Below the pieces are notes generated by a model. It had not been told where the DNA came from and did not search any database. It worked only from the letters and a program-made list of their open reading frames with translations. From positions 1-64,000 of the forward strand of contig NZ_JAATHJ010000010.1 in NCBI RefSeq assembly GCF_012034335.1: a DNA stretch of 64,000 nucleotides, in the 5' to 3' direction. The position numbers were made by a program, and so were the translations under genes. The stretch's first letter is position 1. Every line of letters starts with the position of its first letter. Positions 56,057 through 64,000 of the stretch are shown in pieces. This stretch comes from Alkalicoccus luteus. GTDB lineage: Bacteria > Bacillota > Bacilli > Bacillales > Salisediminibacteriaceae.

Positions 56057-56461
56057 ATGAAAGATTCCAAACTAACCCAGATCGTGAAAGAAGGTATATA
56101 CGGAAAGCCGGAGCTGCGTCCGGAAGAGAAACATTTGTTCCTCGGCACGTTCGCAGAGCGGGTGTACCTTGCTTTAACAAACGGGCAAGTATATAAAGCA
56201 GGTATGTATGAGGAAGCGATTGACTTAATAAAGCGTCATTCAGACATCAGACTGCTCATCAACGGCAATTTACCTTATACGTCTTACAGCAACTACGTTA
56301 AAGAGGCTGGCAGACTGAAGGTTCCATTCACGGTTCATAACGACTTTCATTTTACACCTTTAGGGATCGTGCTCACATCTGATTATAAGCCGGTGCAGAA
56401 GAGCTATATATATATTGAAGACGATATATTTGAGAGAGACATGGAGGAAGCAGAAGTGTAG
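56057..56461 (+). CDS. YueI family protein (DUF1694)
   Basis: The 134-residue soluble protein starts MKDSKLTQIVKEGIYGKPELRPEEKHLFLGTFAERVYLALTNGQVYKA, the YueI signature. A Rossmann-like alternation of strands and helices follows. GGAGGG lies 8 nt before the ATG. B. subtilis yueI lies elsewhere, so this is a local insertion in the conserved order. Function unknown. Confidence 0.85.
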   Translation: MKDSKLTQIVKEGIYGKPELRPEEKHLFLGTFAERVYLALTNGQVYKAGMYEEAIDLIKRHSDIRLLINGNLPYTSYSNYVKEAGRLKVPFTVHNDFHFTPLGIVLTSDYKPVQKSYIYIEDDIFERDMEEAEV

Positions 56462-56499
56462 GTGCTGGGCAGCAGCCCGGTTCAGACACAAAGGCGGAA

Positions 56500-58092
56500 T
56501 CAAACTCCGGACGAACCGGTAATTTGATCCCGTAAATCCAGATAGTCTTCATCATTATTTACTTCAATAGCCCGGTCAATAGACTGGAGAGCCCGATCAT
56601 AGTCACCTCGCTCATATTGTAGCAGTGCCAGGTTGTAATATGCTTCGTGAAAATCATCACGGAGTTCGACAGCCTGCTCCAGATTTTCTTCCGCCTGATC
56701 GTATTGCTCTTCCTGAATTTGTGCATATGCCAGCAGGAAATAAGCATTCGGGAGAAGTACATCCGCAGGAATCTGACCGTTTTCCGGCGGATCAAAGGAC
56801 AGAGCAGTCGTTAAATAGTTCTCTGCCTGTTCATACTCCTCTGCCTCGACAGATTCTCTTCCCAGCTCATAATACACCGCCTGCAGCTGGCTGCCGTCAA
56901 CTTCCTGTCCGTAGCCGACAGCGACTAAAATCCCTCCGGCTGCGGCCATTGTAATAAGTCCCGCAGGCCTGAGCCATCCGCCATTCCGGTTCGGAAGACC
57001 TGCGGCGGATGCAGCCAGAAAACCTCCGGCCAGACCGCCAAGATGTGCTCCGTTGTCGATCATCGGTACGCTGAATCCGAAAACAATATTAATGACTAAA
57101 ATAACGAGAATGCTCGTTCCAAACGTTCTGAAAAAAAGCTTTTTATTTCTGACGCCAAAATAGAGTAAAGCACCAAACAAACCAAAGATCGCGCCGCTGG
57201 CTCCTGCTGAGATGTTATCATTGAACACGAAGCTGGACAGTGAACCAGCAAGACCGGCTGCGAAATAAATCCAGGCAAATCTGGCCGTTCCAAAAATTCG
57301 TTCAACAGCTGTGCCGAGATAAAATAAAGCCAGTGAGTTCATAAATAAATGAAGCATCCCGATATGCAGAAACATTGCCGAGAAAAACCGCCACCATTCC
57401 CCTTCCAGAATAAGCGGATCAAACTTCGCTCCAAACTCAATCAGCGTCATTGTACTCATGGAAGACCCTTCCATCTCCATCCACAAAAAAACGGCTGCAA
57501 TCGATGCCAAAAGAAAAAACGTGAGCCTTGGCTTACCAAAGAAAAAAACTTCTTTTACTTCGTTCTGTCGTTTCTCATACCGTTGTTTTACCCGGTGTTT
57601 CAGCTGTCTTACGTACATATCATCATCCGGCGCAGTTCCTGCGCCCGAGAAATCCGGCATATGCTCAAGCTTCCACTCCACTGCTAGCGGGAACAGTTTT
57701 TCTTCCAGTTCGGGAGATGCGATCAGAATGGTTCTCATCTGATTTTTCCCGCCTGCTGTTAATGGGAGCGGCTTCGATACATCCTCTTCATAGCTGTCCA
57801 CAGGTGTAAATGGGGCAAGGATCAGATTAATAACGTTGGCAGACCGCATCTTCAGTCTTTTGCGGACTGTCTTTGCTGATTCATAGGTTCGATTGATATC
57901 GTTTCGGAGCTGCCTGCTCCAATCATAGCTTTTAAGCTGCAAACGAATGACTGATCCCGGTTTCTTTCTGTCATCCTCCATCCAGACGATCGGGCCGTCT
58001 TCATTCACGTGCACAATGTTCAGACCTTCCCTCCCGGAAAGATGATCAGCAAGCTCCCAAAATTGAATTTCCGCCTGTAATGCATCCATCAT
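56500..58092 (-). CDS. gluP: Rhomboid family serine protease GluP (YqgP)
   Basis: The 530-residue protein has a cytosolic N-terminal domain of about 180 residues, a rhomboid core of seven helices with HIGMLHLFMN (H243, H248, N252), catalytic S299 in GASGAIFG and H350 in NGAHLGG, and a C-terminal TPR region (about 405-525). It cleaves membrane proteins within the bilayer; in B. subtilis YqgP helps turn over the magnesium transporter MgtE with FtsH. GGGAGGGG precedes two tandem ATGs. Confidence 0.94.
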   Translation of the reverse strand: MMDALQAEIQFWELADHLSGREGLNIVHVNEDGPIVWMEDDRKKPGSVIRLQLKSYDWSRQLRNDINRTYESAKTVRKRLKMRSANVINLILAPFTPVDSYEEDVSKPLPLTAGGKNQMRTILIASPELEEKLFPLAVEWKLEHMPDFSGAGTAPDDDMYVRQLKHRVKQRYEKRQNEVKEVFFFGKPRLTFFLLASIAAVFLWMEMEGSSMSTMTLIEFGAKFDPLILEGEWWRFFSAMFLHIGMLHLFMNSLALFYLGTAVERIFGTARFAWIYFAAGLAGSLSSFVFNDNISAGASGAIFGLFGALLYFGVRNKKLFFRTFGTSILVILVINIVFGFSVPMIDNGAHLGGLAGGFLAASAAGLPNRNGGWLRPAGLITMAAAGGILVAVGYGQEVDGSQLQAVYYELGRESVEAEEYEQAENYLTTALSFDPPENGQIPADVLLPNAYFLLAYAQIQEEQYDQAEENLEQAVELRDDFHEAYYNLALLQYERGDYDRALQSIDRAIEVNNDEDYLDLRDQITGSSGV

Positions 58093-58192
58093 TCAGCCGC
58101 CCCCTCCCTAACAGACATCTTTTTTCCGGACATCGTATGGAACCCCCACCCGATCAGGATGGGGGTGTCATCCAGCCTCCGCCTTCTACCTG

Positions 58193-59190
<998 letters not shown>

Positions 59191-59193
59191 TTA

Positions 59194-59222
59194 ATTATAC
59201 CGGATAATTCCTCATTTGAAAA
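59194..59222 (-). promoter_or_regulatory. ldh promoter
   Basis: On the minus strand TTTTCA (59217-59222) and TATAAT (59194-59199) are 17 bp apart, immediately upstream of the Rex operator. Confidence 0.8.
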
Positions 59223-59247
59223 GAGACAGATCAATATTCCTTCACCC

Positions 59248-60012
59248 TTAAGTGAACAACATGACATAAATACCAGCGAGTACGGCAGCTCCAGAGGTGG
59301 CAATCAAGTTTACCATATCATTATTGATGCCGCTTATTCCTTTAACTGCCATCGCCTGTCTGCGGCAGTGCTCTGTTTTTTCTGTTAACGTGCCGCATTG
59401 CGGACATTTATACAGCAGCTGCATTTTTTCACCTGCAGCGGAGTCAATCAGCTGTCCGGTGAACCCTGCGGCTGCAATAAGGATAGCATGCTCTATCCGG
59501 AGCTCTGTGAACAGCAGCTGTGCTGCGGCTGCAGTCAATATGGCTCCTGCAAAAGCCCAGCTAGTTCCTTTCACTGTGATTCCGCCGGATATTCCAGCAT
59601 CTACCCGTTTTCGCGAAAATATAAGCACTGCCGGACCTTGGGCGCTTTTTCCGGCAGCTGAGGCCCACGTATCAGAAGCAGCCGCAGACAAGGCTGCGGC
59701 AAAAGCAGTCAGCGCCGCTTCACTTGGATAGATACTATATATGATAGCTGCAAGAGCCGCTGCACCTCCGTTTGCGATCACCTGAGTTCCGTCACGCCTT
59801 GCCCCCTTCGCCTCCACCTCTTCAGCTGGACGAAATATACGTTCCAGCAGATAAGAGGAGATAAAGAAGAACCCAAGAAGGTATAAACCATTCCAGCCCA
59901 GTAACGAGACAGACAGCCCTACAGCAAGCGCTGCAGCTAGTCCGGTGATGGTAAGGAGCCTGCAGGCATAAGCGGCCGCAGCAGCAATGCAGGCAGCCAA
60001 AGAAGCGATCAT
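59248..60012 (-). CDS. DUF92 family membrane protein
   Basis: The 254-residue protein has about six hydrophobic helices and the DUF92 core with GTQVIANGGAAALAAI, AAASDTWASAAG and GGITVKGTSWAFAGA. A CPQCG ... C cluster (CPQCGTLTEKTEHC) suggests a bound metal. Related proteins include prenyl- and phytol-phosphate kinases, but no activity can be assigned. Its ATG overlaps the yqgN stop by 4 nt, with AAAGGAG upstream. Confidence 0.82.
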   Translation of the reverse strand: MIASLAACIAAAAAYACRLLTITGLAAALAVGLSVSLLGWNGLYLLGFFFISSYLLERIFRPAEEVEAKGARRDGTQVIANGGAAALAAIIYSIYPSEAALTAFAAALSAAASDTWASAAGKSAQGPAVLIFSRKRVDAGISGGITVKGTSWAFAGAILTAAAAQLLFTELRIEHAILIAAAGFTGQLIDSAAGEKMQLLYKCPQCGTLTEKTEHCRRQAMAVKGISGINNDMVNLIATSGAAVLAGIYVMLFT

Positions 60013-60560
60013 TTTTTCTGCTCCTTTGCAACGAGCAGCTTTCCGACTGCTATATCATAAGCTTCAACCGGAAGGGAATCTATTAACTGGAATGGATAAA
60101 CGAGTGATACCGTACTTCCGGAATAGTTACTCAAATATTTGTCAAAATAGCCGCCTCCATAGCCAAGCCGGTAGCCTGATGTGTTGAATGCGAGACCAGG
60201 TACGATGATCATATCGATGTCTTCTTTTTCCGCTAATTTTCCCGAAACGGGTTCCAGCAAGCCGAAGGGAGCAGCGACAAGCTCTTCCATTGCTGAAAAA
60301 TAGCGAAATACCATCTTCCCTTTTTCCACAACTGGGGCAGCCGTAAGCTTACCTTCCTGCCAGGCACGTGTAATAACTGCCGATGTATCTGTTTCCGATC
60401 CTACAGAGACAGTTATCCCGATCGAATCTGCTTTTGCCCAGCTGGATTGATAAAACAGTTCATGCTGAAGCTGACGATCAAATGCTGCTCTGTCTTCAGC
60501 AGGCAGACTCTCGCGTTTTGCCTTCATATGCGCCCTCAAGCGTTTTTTATCCAACTTCAT
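60009..60560 (-). CDS. yqgN: 5-formyltetrahydrofolate cyclo-ligase (YqgN)
   Basis: The 183-residue enzyme converts 5-formyl-THF to 5,10-methenyl-THF with ATP. It starts MKLDKKRLRAHMKAKRESLPAEDR and ends with the signature VPGLAFNTSGYRLGYGGGYFDKYL. The ATG at 60560 is preferred over two upstream options. It links with FolD and the glycine cleavage system in one-carbon metabolism. Confidence 0.94.
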   Translation of the reverse strand: MKLDKKRLRAHMKAKRESLPAEDRAAFDRQLQHELFYQSSWAKADSIGITVSVGSETDTSAVITRAWQEGKLTAAPVVEKGKMVFRYFSAMEELVAAPFGLLEPVSGKLAEKEDIDMIIVPGLAFNTSGYRLGYGGGYFDKYLSNYSGSTVSLVYPFQLIDSLPVEAYDIAVGKLLVAKEQKK

Positions 60561-60605
60561 CACACCTTTCACGATCTATAACATCGGTAAGCAACAGGCA
60601 TATAC

Positions 60606-60641
60606 AAAAAAATCCCGGATTTCCTCGCAGGGAAATCCGGG
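60606..60641 (-). terminator. Terminator of rpmG
   Basis: On the minus strand CCCGGATTTCC pairs with GGAAATCCGGG around CTGCGA and is followed by ATTTTTTT, 14 nt after the rpmG stop. Confidence 0.9.
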
Positions 60642-60654
60642 TCCGTTTCAGCCG

Positions 60655-60804
60655 TTACTTCGTTTCACGGTGAAGCGTGTGGCGCTTAAGACGCGGGCTG
60701 TACTTTTTCAATTCCATACGGTCCGGGTTTGTACGCTTATTTTTTGTCGTAATATAGTTACGGTCACCTGTCTCAGTGCAGGCAAGAGTCACTTGTACAC
60801 GCAT
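60655..60804 (-). CDS. rpmG: 50S ribosomal protein L33
   Basis: The 49-residue protein starts [23 protein letters not shown] and ends [11 protein letters not shown]. The first zinc CxxC of L33 is broken here (CTET) and the second pair is absent (KYSPR), so this is the zinc-independent type. GGAGGGG lies 7 nt before the ATG. Position beside yqgN matches B. subtilis rpmGA. Confidence 0.95.
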   Translation of the reverse strand: MRVQVTLACTETGDRNYITTKNKRTNPDRMELKKYSPRLKRHTLHRETK

Positions 60805-60908
60805 ATTAATACCCCTCCAAACTCATTTTTACTCATACCATAAAATAATAGCAGACTCTTTTTCACTTATCAAGAGAATCCGTAAAGGAATTTTCCTTTA
60901 TACTGATT

Positions 60909-61397
60909 TTAATCTTCCGAAGGCGCCGAGGTAAACGTTTCAATCATTTCCATATAGTCCATGCTGCTGTTTAATTCAAAAGTTCCCTGCTGCAGCAATT
61001 CTTCTCTGCCGCTCTCCTGCCATTGATCCCGAAAATCACTTTCGTCTTCTACCAAGCGTGTCTGAACCAGGAAATCCGTTACATCGCCAGTCGTCATTCC
61101 CGATTCAACCGTTAAGAAAGTAATAATTTTCTCTTCAGCTGGCTCCTCCGTTTCATTTAACCGTGCATTTTCCTCCTGCGCTTCAGCAAGCTCCTCACGA
61201 AGGTTGCTTATCTCCAACTCCAAGGTAGCTGCCACTTCTTCGTCTGGACCCGGCTCCTCTGCAGCCGCTTCTTCTTCCTTCGCCTGCTCTGATTGAGATG
61301 AAGTAATGGAATCTGTTGACAAATACATGTTTACAGCCAAGAAAATTCCGGCTGCAAACGTAATAAACCCGGCCCCTTTATAGAAATCATTCGTCAT
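60909..61397 (-). CDS. Membrane-anchored protein with MltG/YceG-like N-terminal domain
   Basis: The 162-residue protein has one membrane helix (residues 8-25), an acidic coiled-coil stalk of about 60 residues rich in Glu and Ala, and a C-terminal domain whose text (FLTVESGMTTGDVTDFLVQTRLVEDESDF ... LQQGTFELNSSMDYMEMIETF) resembles the LysM-like part of endolytic transglycosylase MltG. The catalytic part of MltG is absent. AAGGG precedes the ATG. It lies two genes downstream of a penicillin-binding protein, so a cell-wall link is plausible. Confidence 0.7.
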   Translation of the reverse strand: MTNDFYKGAGFITFAAGIFLAVNMYLSTDSITSSQSEQAKEEEAAAEEPGPDEEVAATLELEISNLREELAEAQEENARLNETEEPAEEKIITFLTVESGMTTGDVTDFLVQTRLVEDESDFRDQWQESGREELLQQGTFELNSSMDYMEMIETFTSAPSED

Positions 61398-61429
61398 TAG
61401 TAGAAACCCTTTCTGTATCTATTGTGCTG

Positions 61430-61723
61430 TTATCCAGCTAATATCCGTTCTATATCTTTTACGGGAACTCCCGTTTTATGCGAAATCGATTCCGGAGAAT
61501 GTCCCTTCTCCTGCCAAGTCAGCAGCTCATCTCTGGAAACAACGGGCCCATCAATTCTTGCCTCCAGCTGTTCAATTTTTTTCTTAAGCAGGTAAACTTC
61601 CTGCATCATCTGTATAGACTGCTGCTCGAGCTGCCTGTCCAGTTGTTTATAAGGGTCTTTCTTTAAAAAAGCCACCGCGAAAAACAACGCAGAAAGAGAG
61701 AAAACGCCAATCAATATCCACAT
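61430..61723 (-). CDS. Small membrane-anchored coiled-coil protein with C-terminal helix-turn-helix-like motif
   Basis: The 97-residue protein has an N-terminal membrane helix (MWILIGVFSLSALFFAVAFL), a coiled coil (LDRQLEQQSIQMMQEVYLLKKKIEQLEARI) and an end segment WQEKGHSPESISHKTGVPVKDIERILAG, which looks like the HTH-like tail seen in some swarming-associated and DUF6115-type Bacillus proteins. AAAGGA precedes the ATG. The family is not firmly recognised. It is 33 bp upstream of the MltG-like gene. Confidence 0.7.
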   Translation of the reverse strand: MWILIGVFSLSALFFAVAFLKKDPYKQLDRQLEQQSIQMMQEVYLLKKKIEQLEARIDGPVVSRDELLTWQEKGHSPESISHKTGVPVKDIERILAG

Positions 61724-61853
61724 ACATCGGTCATCCTTTACGATTTAGTTATCGGTCTAATATAAAACCGTTTACTATTATAACGAAGAACAGACGGAAT
61801 TGCACGGCCCTTTCTGTACAAACATGAAAAGTACTATTTTCAGTCTGACCGAC

Positions 61854-61892
61854 AAAACAGGCGGTCTCCTCTTAGAAAGAAACCGCCTGTTT
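61854..61892 (-). terminator. Terminator of pbpA
   Basis: On the minus strand AAACAGGCGGTTT pairs with ACCGCCTGTTTT across a loop, 16 nt after the pbpA stop. Confidence 0.85.
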
Positions 61893-61908
61893 ATGGTCAG
61901 AATTATGA

Positions 61909-63963
61909 TTAATCTGCGGGATCATTTTCAGGTTCATCGACTTCAGAACCGCCTTCCGGTCGCTCCGGTCCGCTGCGTTCTTCCTGGAGCTCGTAGTAGG
62001 CTTCCAGTGCCTGCTCTGCAATCGTATTCGCTATTCCGGAAGCATCAGAATCTGAATCCGCTCCCGGTACGAGAACAGCAAATGCTACTTCGGGGTCATC
62101 ATAAGGAGCATAACCGGCAAAGGTCTGGTTGTTGGCATCCTGCCCATCCACTCGCACCTGTGCAGTACCCGTCTTCCCGGCAACTTCCACATCGAGGTCC
62201 TGGAAATAAGCTCTCGCTGTTCCCTGACTGCCGTTTACTACGCGGTAAAACCCTGTCTGAATCCGATCAAAGTACTGCTGATCGACGTTTATCGTATTCA
62301 ATATTTTTGGTTCAAACTGATGTGCAATCGTGCCAAGTCCTCCGCTTTGAGGATCCGGCTCCAGTATTTCACTGACAACTCTCGGCGCAATCCGGACACC
62401 GTCATTTGCAATGACGGACGCATATTGTGCCAGCTGCATTGGCGTATACGTATCAAACTGACCAAACGAAAGGTAGAGCATGTTACCAGGGAACAGCGGA
62501 TTCCCACCGTTGATTCCTGCTGATTCGCCGGGTAAATCAATCCCGGTTTCTACGCCAAGGCCAAACTGATGATAATAGGATCGTAATATATCGTAACCCT
62601 GTGTGAAATTGCCCCAGTTTCTGCCCGATACACCCGGCACATAGTCAACGAGCCTCATGGCAACCTCTACCATGTAAATGTTGGATGACCGTTCAAGTGC
62701 AGTCAAATCATCCACATAGCCCATGTTATTAACAGAGCTGATAGTAGGAGAGTCGGGCAGGTTAAGCGGGCGGTCATAAACACCTGATCCCGGCGGAAGC
62801 ACGCCTGTATCATATCCGGCAAGAACCGTCGCCCCCTTCATCGCAGAACCAACCTCAAAACTCGCATTAAATGTGCGTAAATCTGCGGCTCCACCTCCAG
62901 CGCCGGCCATTGCCAGCACTTCACCAGTGTCAGGCTCCATCATCACCACGTAGGCATCCGGGTCACCGACGAAATCTCCAGAGCGGTCTTCCAGTACATC
63001 ATCGATAACGGTGCTGATTTGCTGATAAAGCTCCATATCGAATGTCAGCTTCAGATCCTGCCCGCGGCTGCCCGGACTTTCGGAAGGCTGGCGGACTGTG
63101 CTTCCACTGCTGTCTAAATAGCTTTCGCGCTCGCCTTTACGTCCTCGCAGCACAGATTCATACTGTGCTTCAAGATAGCTGTTGCCTACCTCCTCATTTC
63201 GTTCGTACCCTTGAGCGAGATAAGCACTCAGATCATCGCGTTCAATCGAACCGACCGATCCAAATACGTTCCGGAGCTGATCCGCATAAACATACCGTCT
63301 GACGGAATCACGAATGATGTCAACGCCCTCTAGCTGATCGATGTGTTCCATGATCCGGGCCGCTTCCTCATACTCCACTCCGCGTTTCACTTTGTGTGGA
63401 ACATCGTTGAATCCGGCATTAAGCTCACGCCATATCATAAACACTTCATAATCTGTATCGCTGAATGTGGCAAGTTCCTCTTCTGTAATCGATTCTATTC
63501 GATACTGATGAGCTTCTCCATCTGAAAGATCCGCTTCGCTCTGCTCTTCCAGCGACAGCTTTTCGAGGAACTCTTCCTCATTTAATAAAGACCAAAATTC
63601 CCTGCGTTCTCTGTCAAATCTCGTTTCAACGCCTTCAGTATCTAACGTGATAAATTCATTTAACCGTTCAGCAGTATCCAAAAGCGTCTCTTGAGGACGG
63701 TTCCTGTTTGTATATGTAACGGTCAGCTGAAGCTCGTTATCCACCAGTTTATTTCCGTACCGGTCATACATGAGCCCCCTCGGTGCCTCAACTGCTTCAC
63801 TTGTACTGACTTCCCCTTCCAGCTGTTCCTGAAATCCTTCGCCCTGAACGATCTGCACGACCCCAAGCCGGAGCACCAGTATGGAGAACAACAGAAACAC
63901 AACAAAAAACAAGATGTTCAGACGTATGGATAAATGAGATTTATGAATTAATTTATCGCTCAT
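61909..63963 (-). CDS. pbpA: Class B penicillin-binding protein 2 (PbpA, YqgF)
   Basis: The 684-residue transpeptidase has one N-terminal membrane helix (residues 15-37), a dimerisation domain with PRGLMYDRYGN, and a transpeptidase domain with S373-A-M-K376, S426-S-N428 and K597-T-G599. It cross-links peptidoglycan for rod-shape elongation. A very acidic stretch (Glu-rich, 105-185) and an acidic tail ending DEPENDPAD suit exposure to high salt. AGAGGG lies 6 nt before the ATG. The whole gene is inside the window. Confidence 0.95.
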   Translation of the reverse strand: MSDKLIHKSHLSIRLNILFFVVFLLFSILVLRLGVVQIVQGEGFQEQLEGEVSTSEAVEAPRGLMYDRYGNKLVDNELQLTVTYTNRNRPQETLLDTAERLNEFITLDTEGVETRFDRERREFWSLLNEEEFLEKLSLEEQSEADLSDGEAHQYRIESITEEELATFSDTDYEVFMIWRELNAGFNDVPHKVKRGVEYEEAARIMEHIDQLEGVDIIRDSVRRYVYADQLRNVFGSVGSIERDDLSAYLAQGYERNEEVGNSYLEAQYESVLRGRKGERESYLDSSGSTVRQPSESPGSRGQDLKLTFDMELYQQISTVIDDVLEDRSGDFVGDPDAYVVMMEPDTGEVLAMAGAGGGAADLRTFNASFEVGSAMKGATVLAGYDTGVLPPGSGVYDRPLNLPDSPTISSVNNMGYVDDLTALERSSNIYMVEVAMRLVDYVPGVSGRNWGNFTQGYDILRSYYHQFGLGVETGIDLPGESAGINGGNPLFPGNMLYLSFGQFDTYTPMQLAQYASVIANDGVRIAPRVVSEILEPDPQSGGLGTIAHQFEPKILNTINVDQQYFDRIQTGFYRVVNGSQGTARAYFQDLDVEVAGKTGTAQVRVDGQDANNQTFAGYAPYDDPEVAFAVLVPGADSDSDASGIANTIAEQALEAYYELQEERSGPERPEGGSEVDEPENDPAD

Positions 63964-64000
63964 ATCAGCCCTCTATTCACTTCTAATATATCGACCCGAT

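Noticed and set aside
58140-58170. Hairpin ACCCCCA / TGGGGGT between ldh and gluP
   Set aside because: Stable stem but no T-run on the minus strand, so not called as a terminator.

Overview
The window is a chromosomal segment of a low-to-mid GC Firmicute of the family Bacillaceae, most likely a halophilic or alkaliphilic relative of Bacillus. Gene order follows the Bacillus subtilis yqg-yqh-yqi-yqj region almost gene for gene (pbpA, rpmG, yqgN, gluP, yqgQ, glcK, yqgW, yqgX, yqgY, comG operon, aroK, gcvT-gcvPA-gcvPB, yqhL, lipM, mntR, yqhP, aroQ, yqhT, efp, accB-accC-yqhY-nusB-folD-xseA-xseB-ispA, dxs, tlyA, argR, recN, spo0A, yqzF, bkdR, ptb-bcd-buk-lpdV-bkdAA-bkdAB-bkdB, brxB, yqjA, yqjD, yqjE). 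Most genes lie on the minus strand, so the window reads pbpA to yqjE from right to left. An OLE RNA and many acidic secreted or unknown proteins fit an extremophile.

Layout. At 1-121 is the 5' end of a group II intron lodged directly behind a transcription terminator. At 161-5349 is a propionate/methylmalonyl-CoA module (peptidase, carboxyltransferase, a fused B12-domain/epimerase protein, mutase). At 5478-6401 are a Prli42 miniprotein and a 511-bp element flanked by two identical copies of a terminator hairpin. At 6402-9178 are an exporter, tRNA-Arg and brxB. At 9245-19340 is the complete branched-chain keto-acid operon with its regulator BkdR. At 19449-22889 are yqzF, spo0A, recN and argR. 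At 22900-33020 is a long housekeeping operon for isoprenoid, folate, DNA repair and fatty-acid functions, which carries the OLE noncoding RNA and its membrane partner OapA between ispA and dxs. At 33251-37804 are efp, peptidase, aroQ, yqhP and mntR. At 38056-40623 is a B12-dependent ribonucleotide reductase under apparent NrdR control. At 40889-46655 are lipM, a rhodanese and the glycine cleavage genes behind a tandem glycine riboswitch. At 46756-51324 are aroK and the seven-gene comG operon. At 51458-60560 are small stress and membrane genes, glcK, a rhomboid protease, a Rex-controlled lactate dehydrogenase and a folate gene. At 60655-63963 are rpmG, two small membrane proteins and a class B penicillin-binding protein.

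The main points of interest are: the OLE RNA-OapA locus with its own promoter; the absence, from otherwise colinear positions, of spoIIIAA-AH (between efp and accB) and spoIVB (between recN and spo0A) while spo0A remains, suggesting a lineage that lost endospore formation but kept Spo0A; a single-polypeptide fusion of the methylmalonyl-CoA mutase B12 domain to the epimerase; the group II intron and the small mobile element, both tied to terminator hairpins; and paired NrdR boxes in front of nrdJ. Functions are assigned from recognisable motifs, family resemblance and synteny. No database search was possible.
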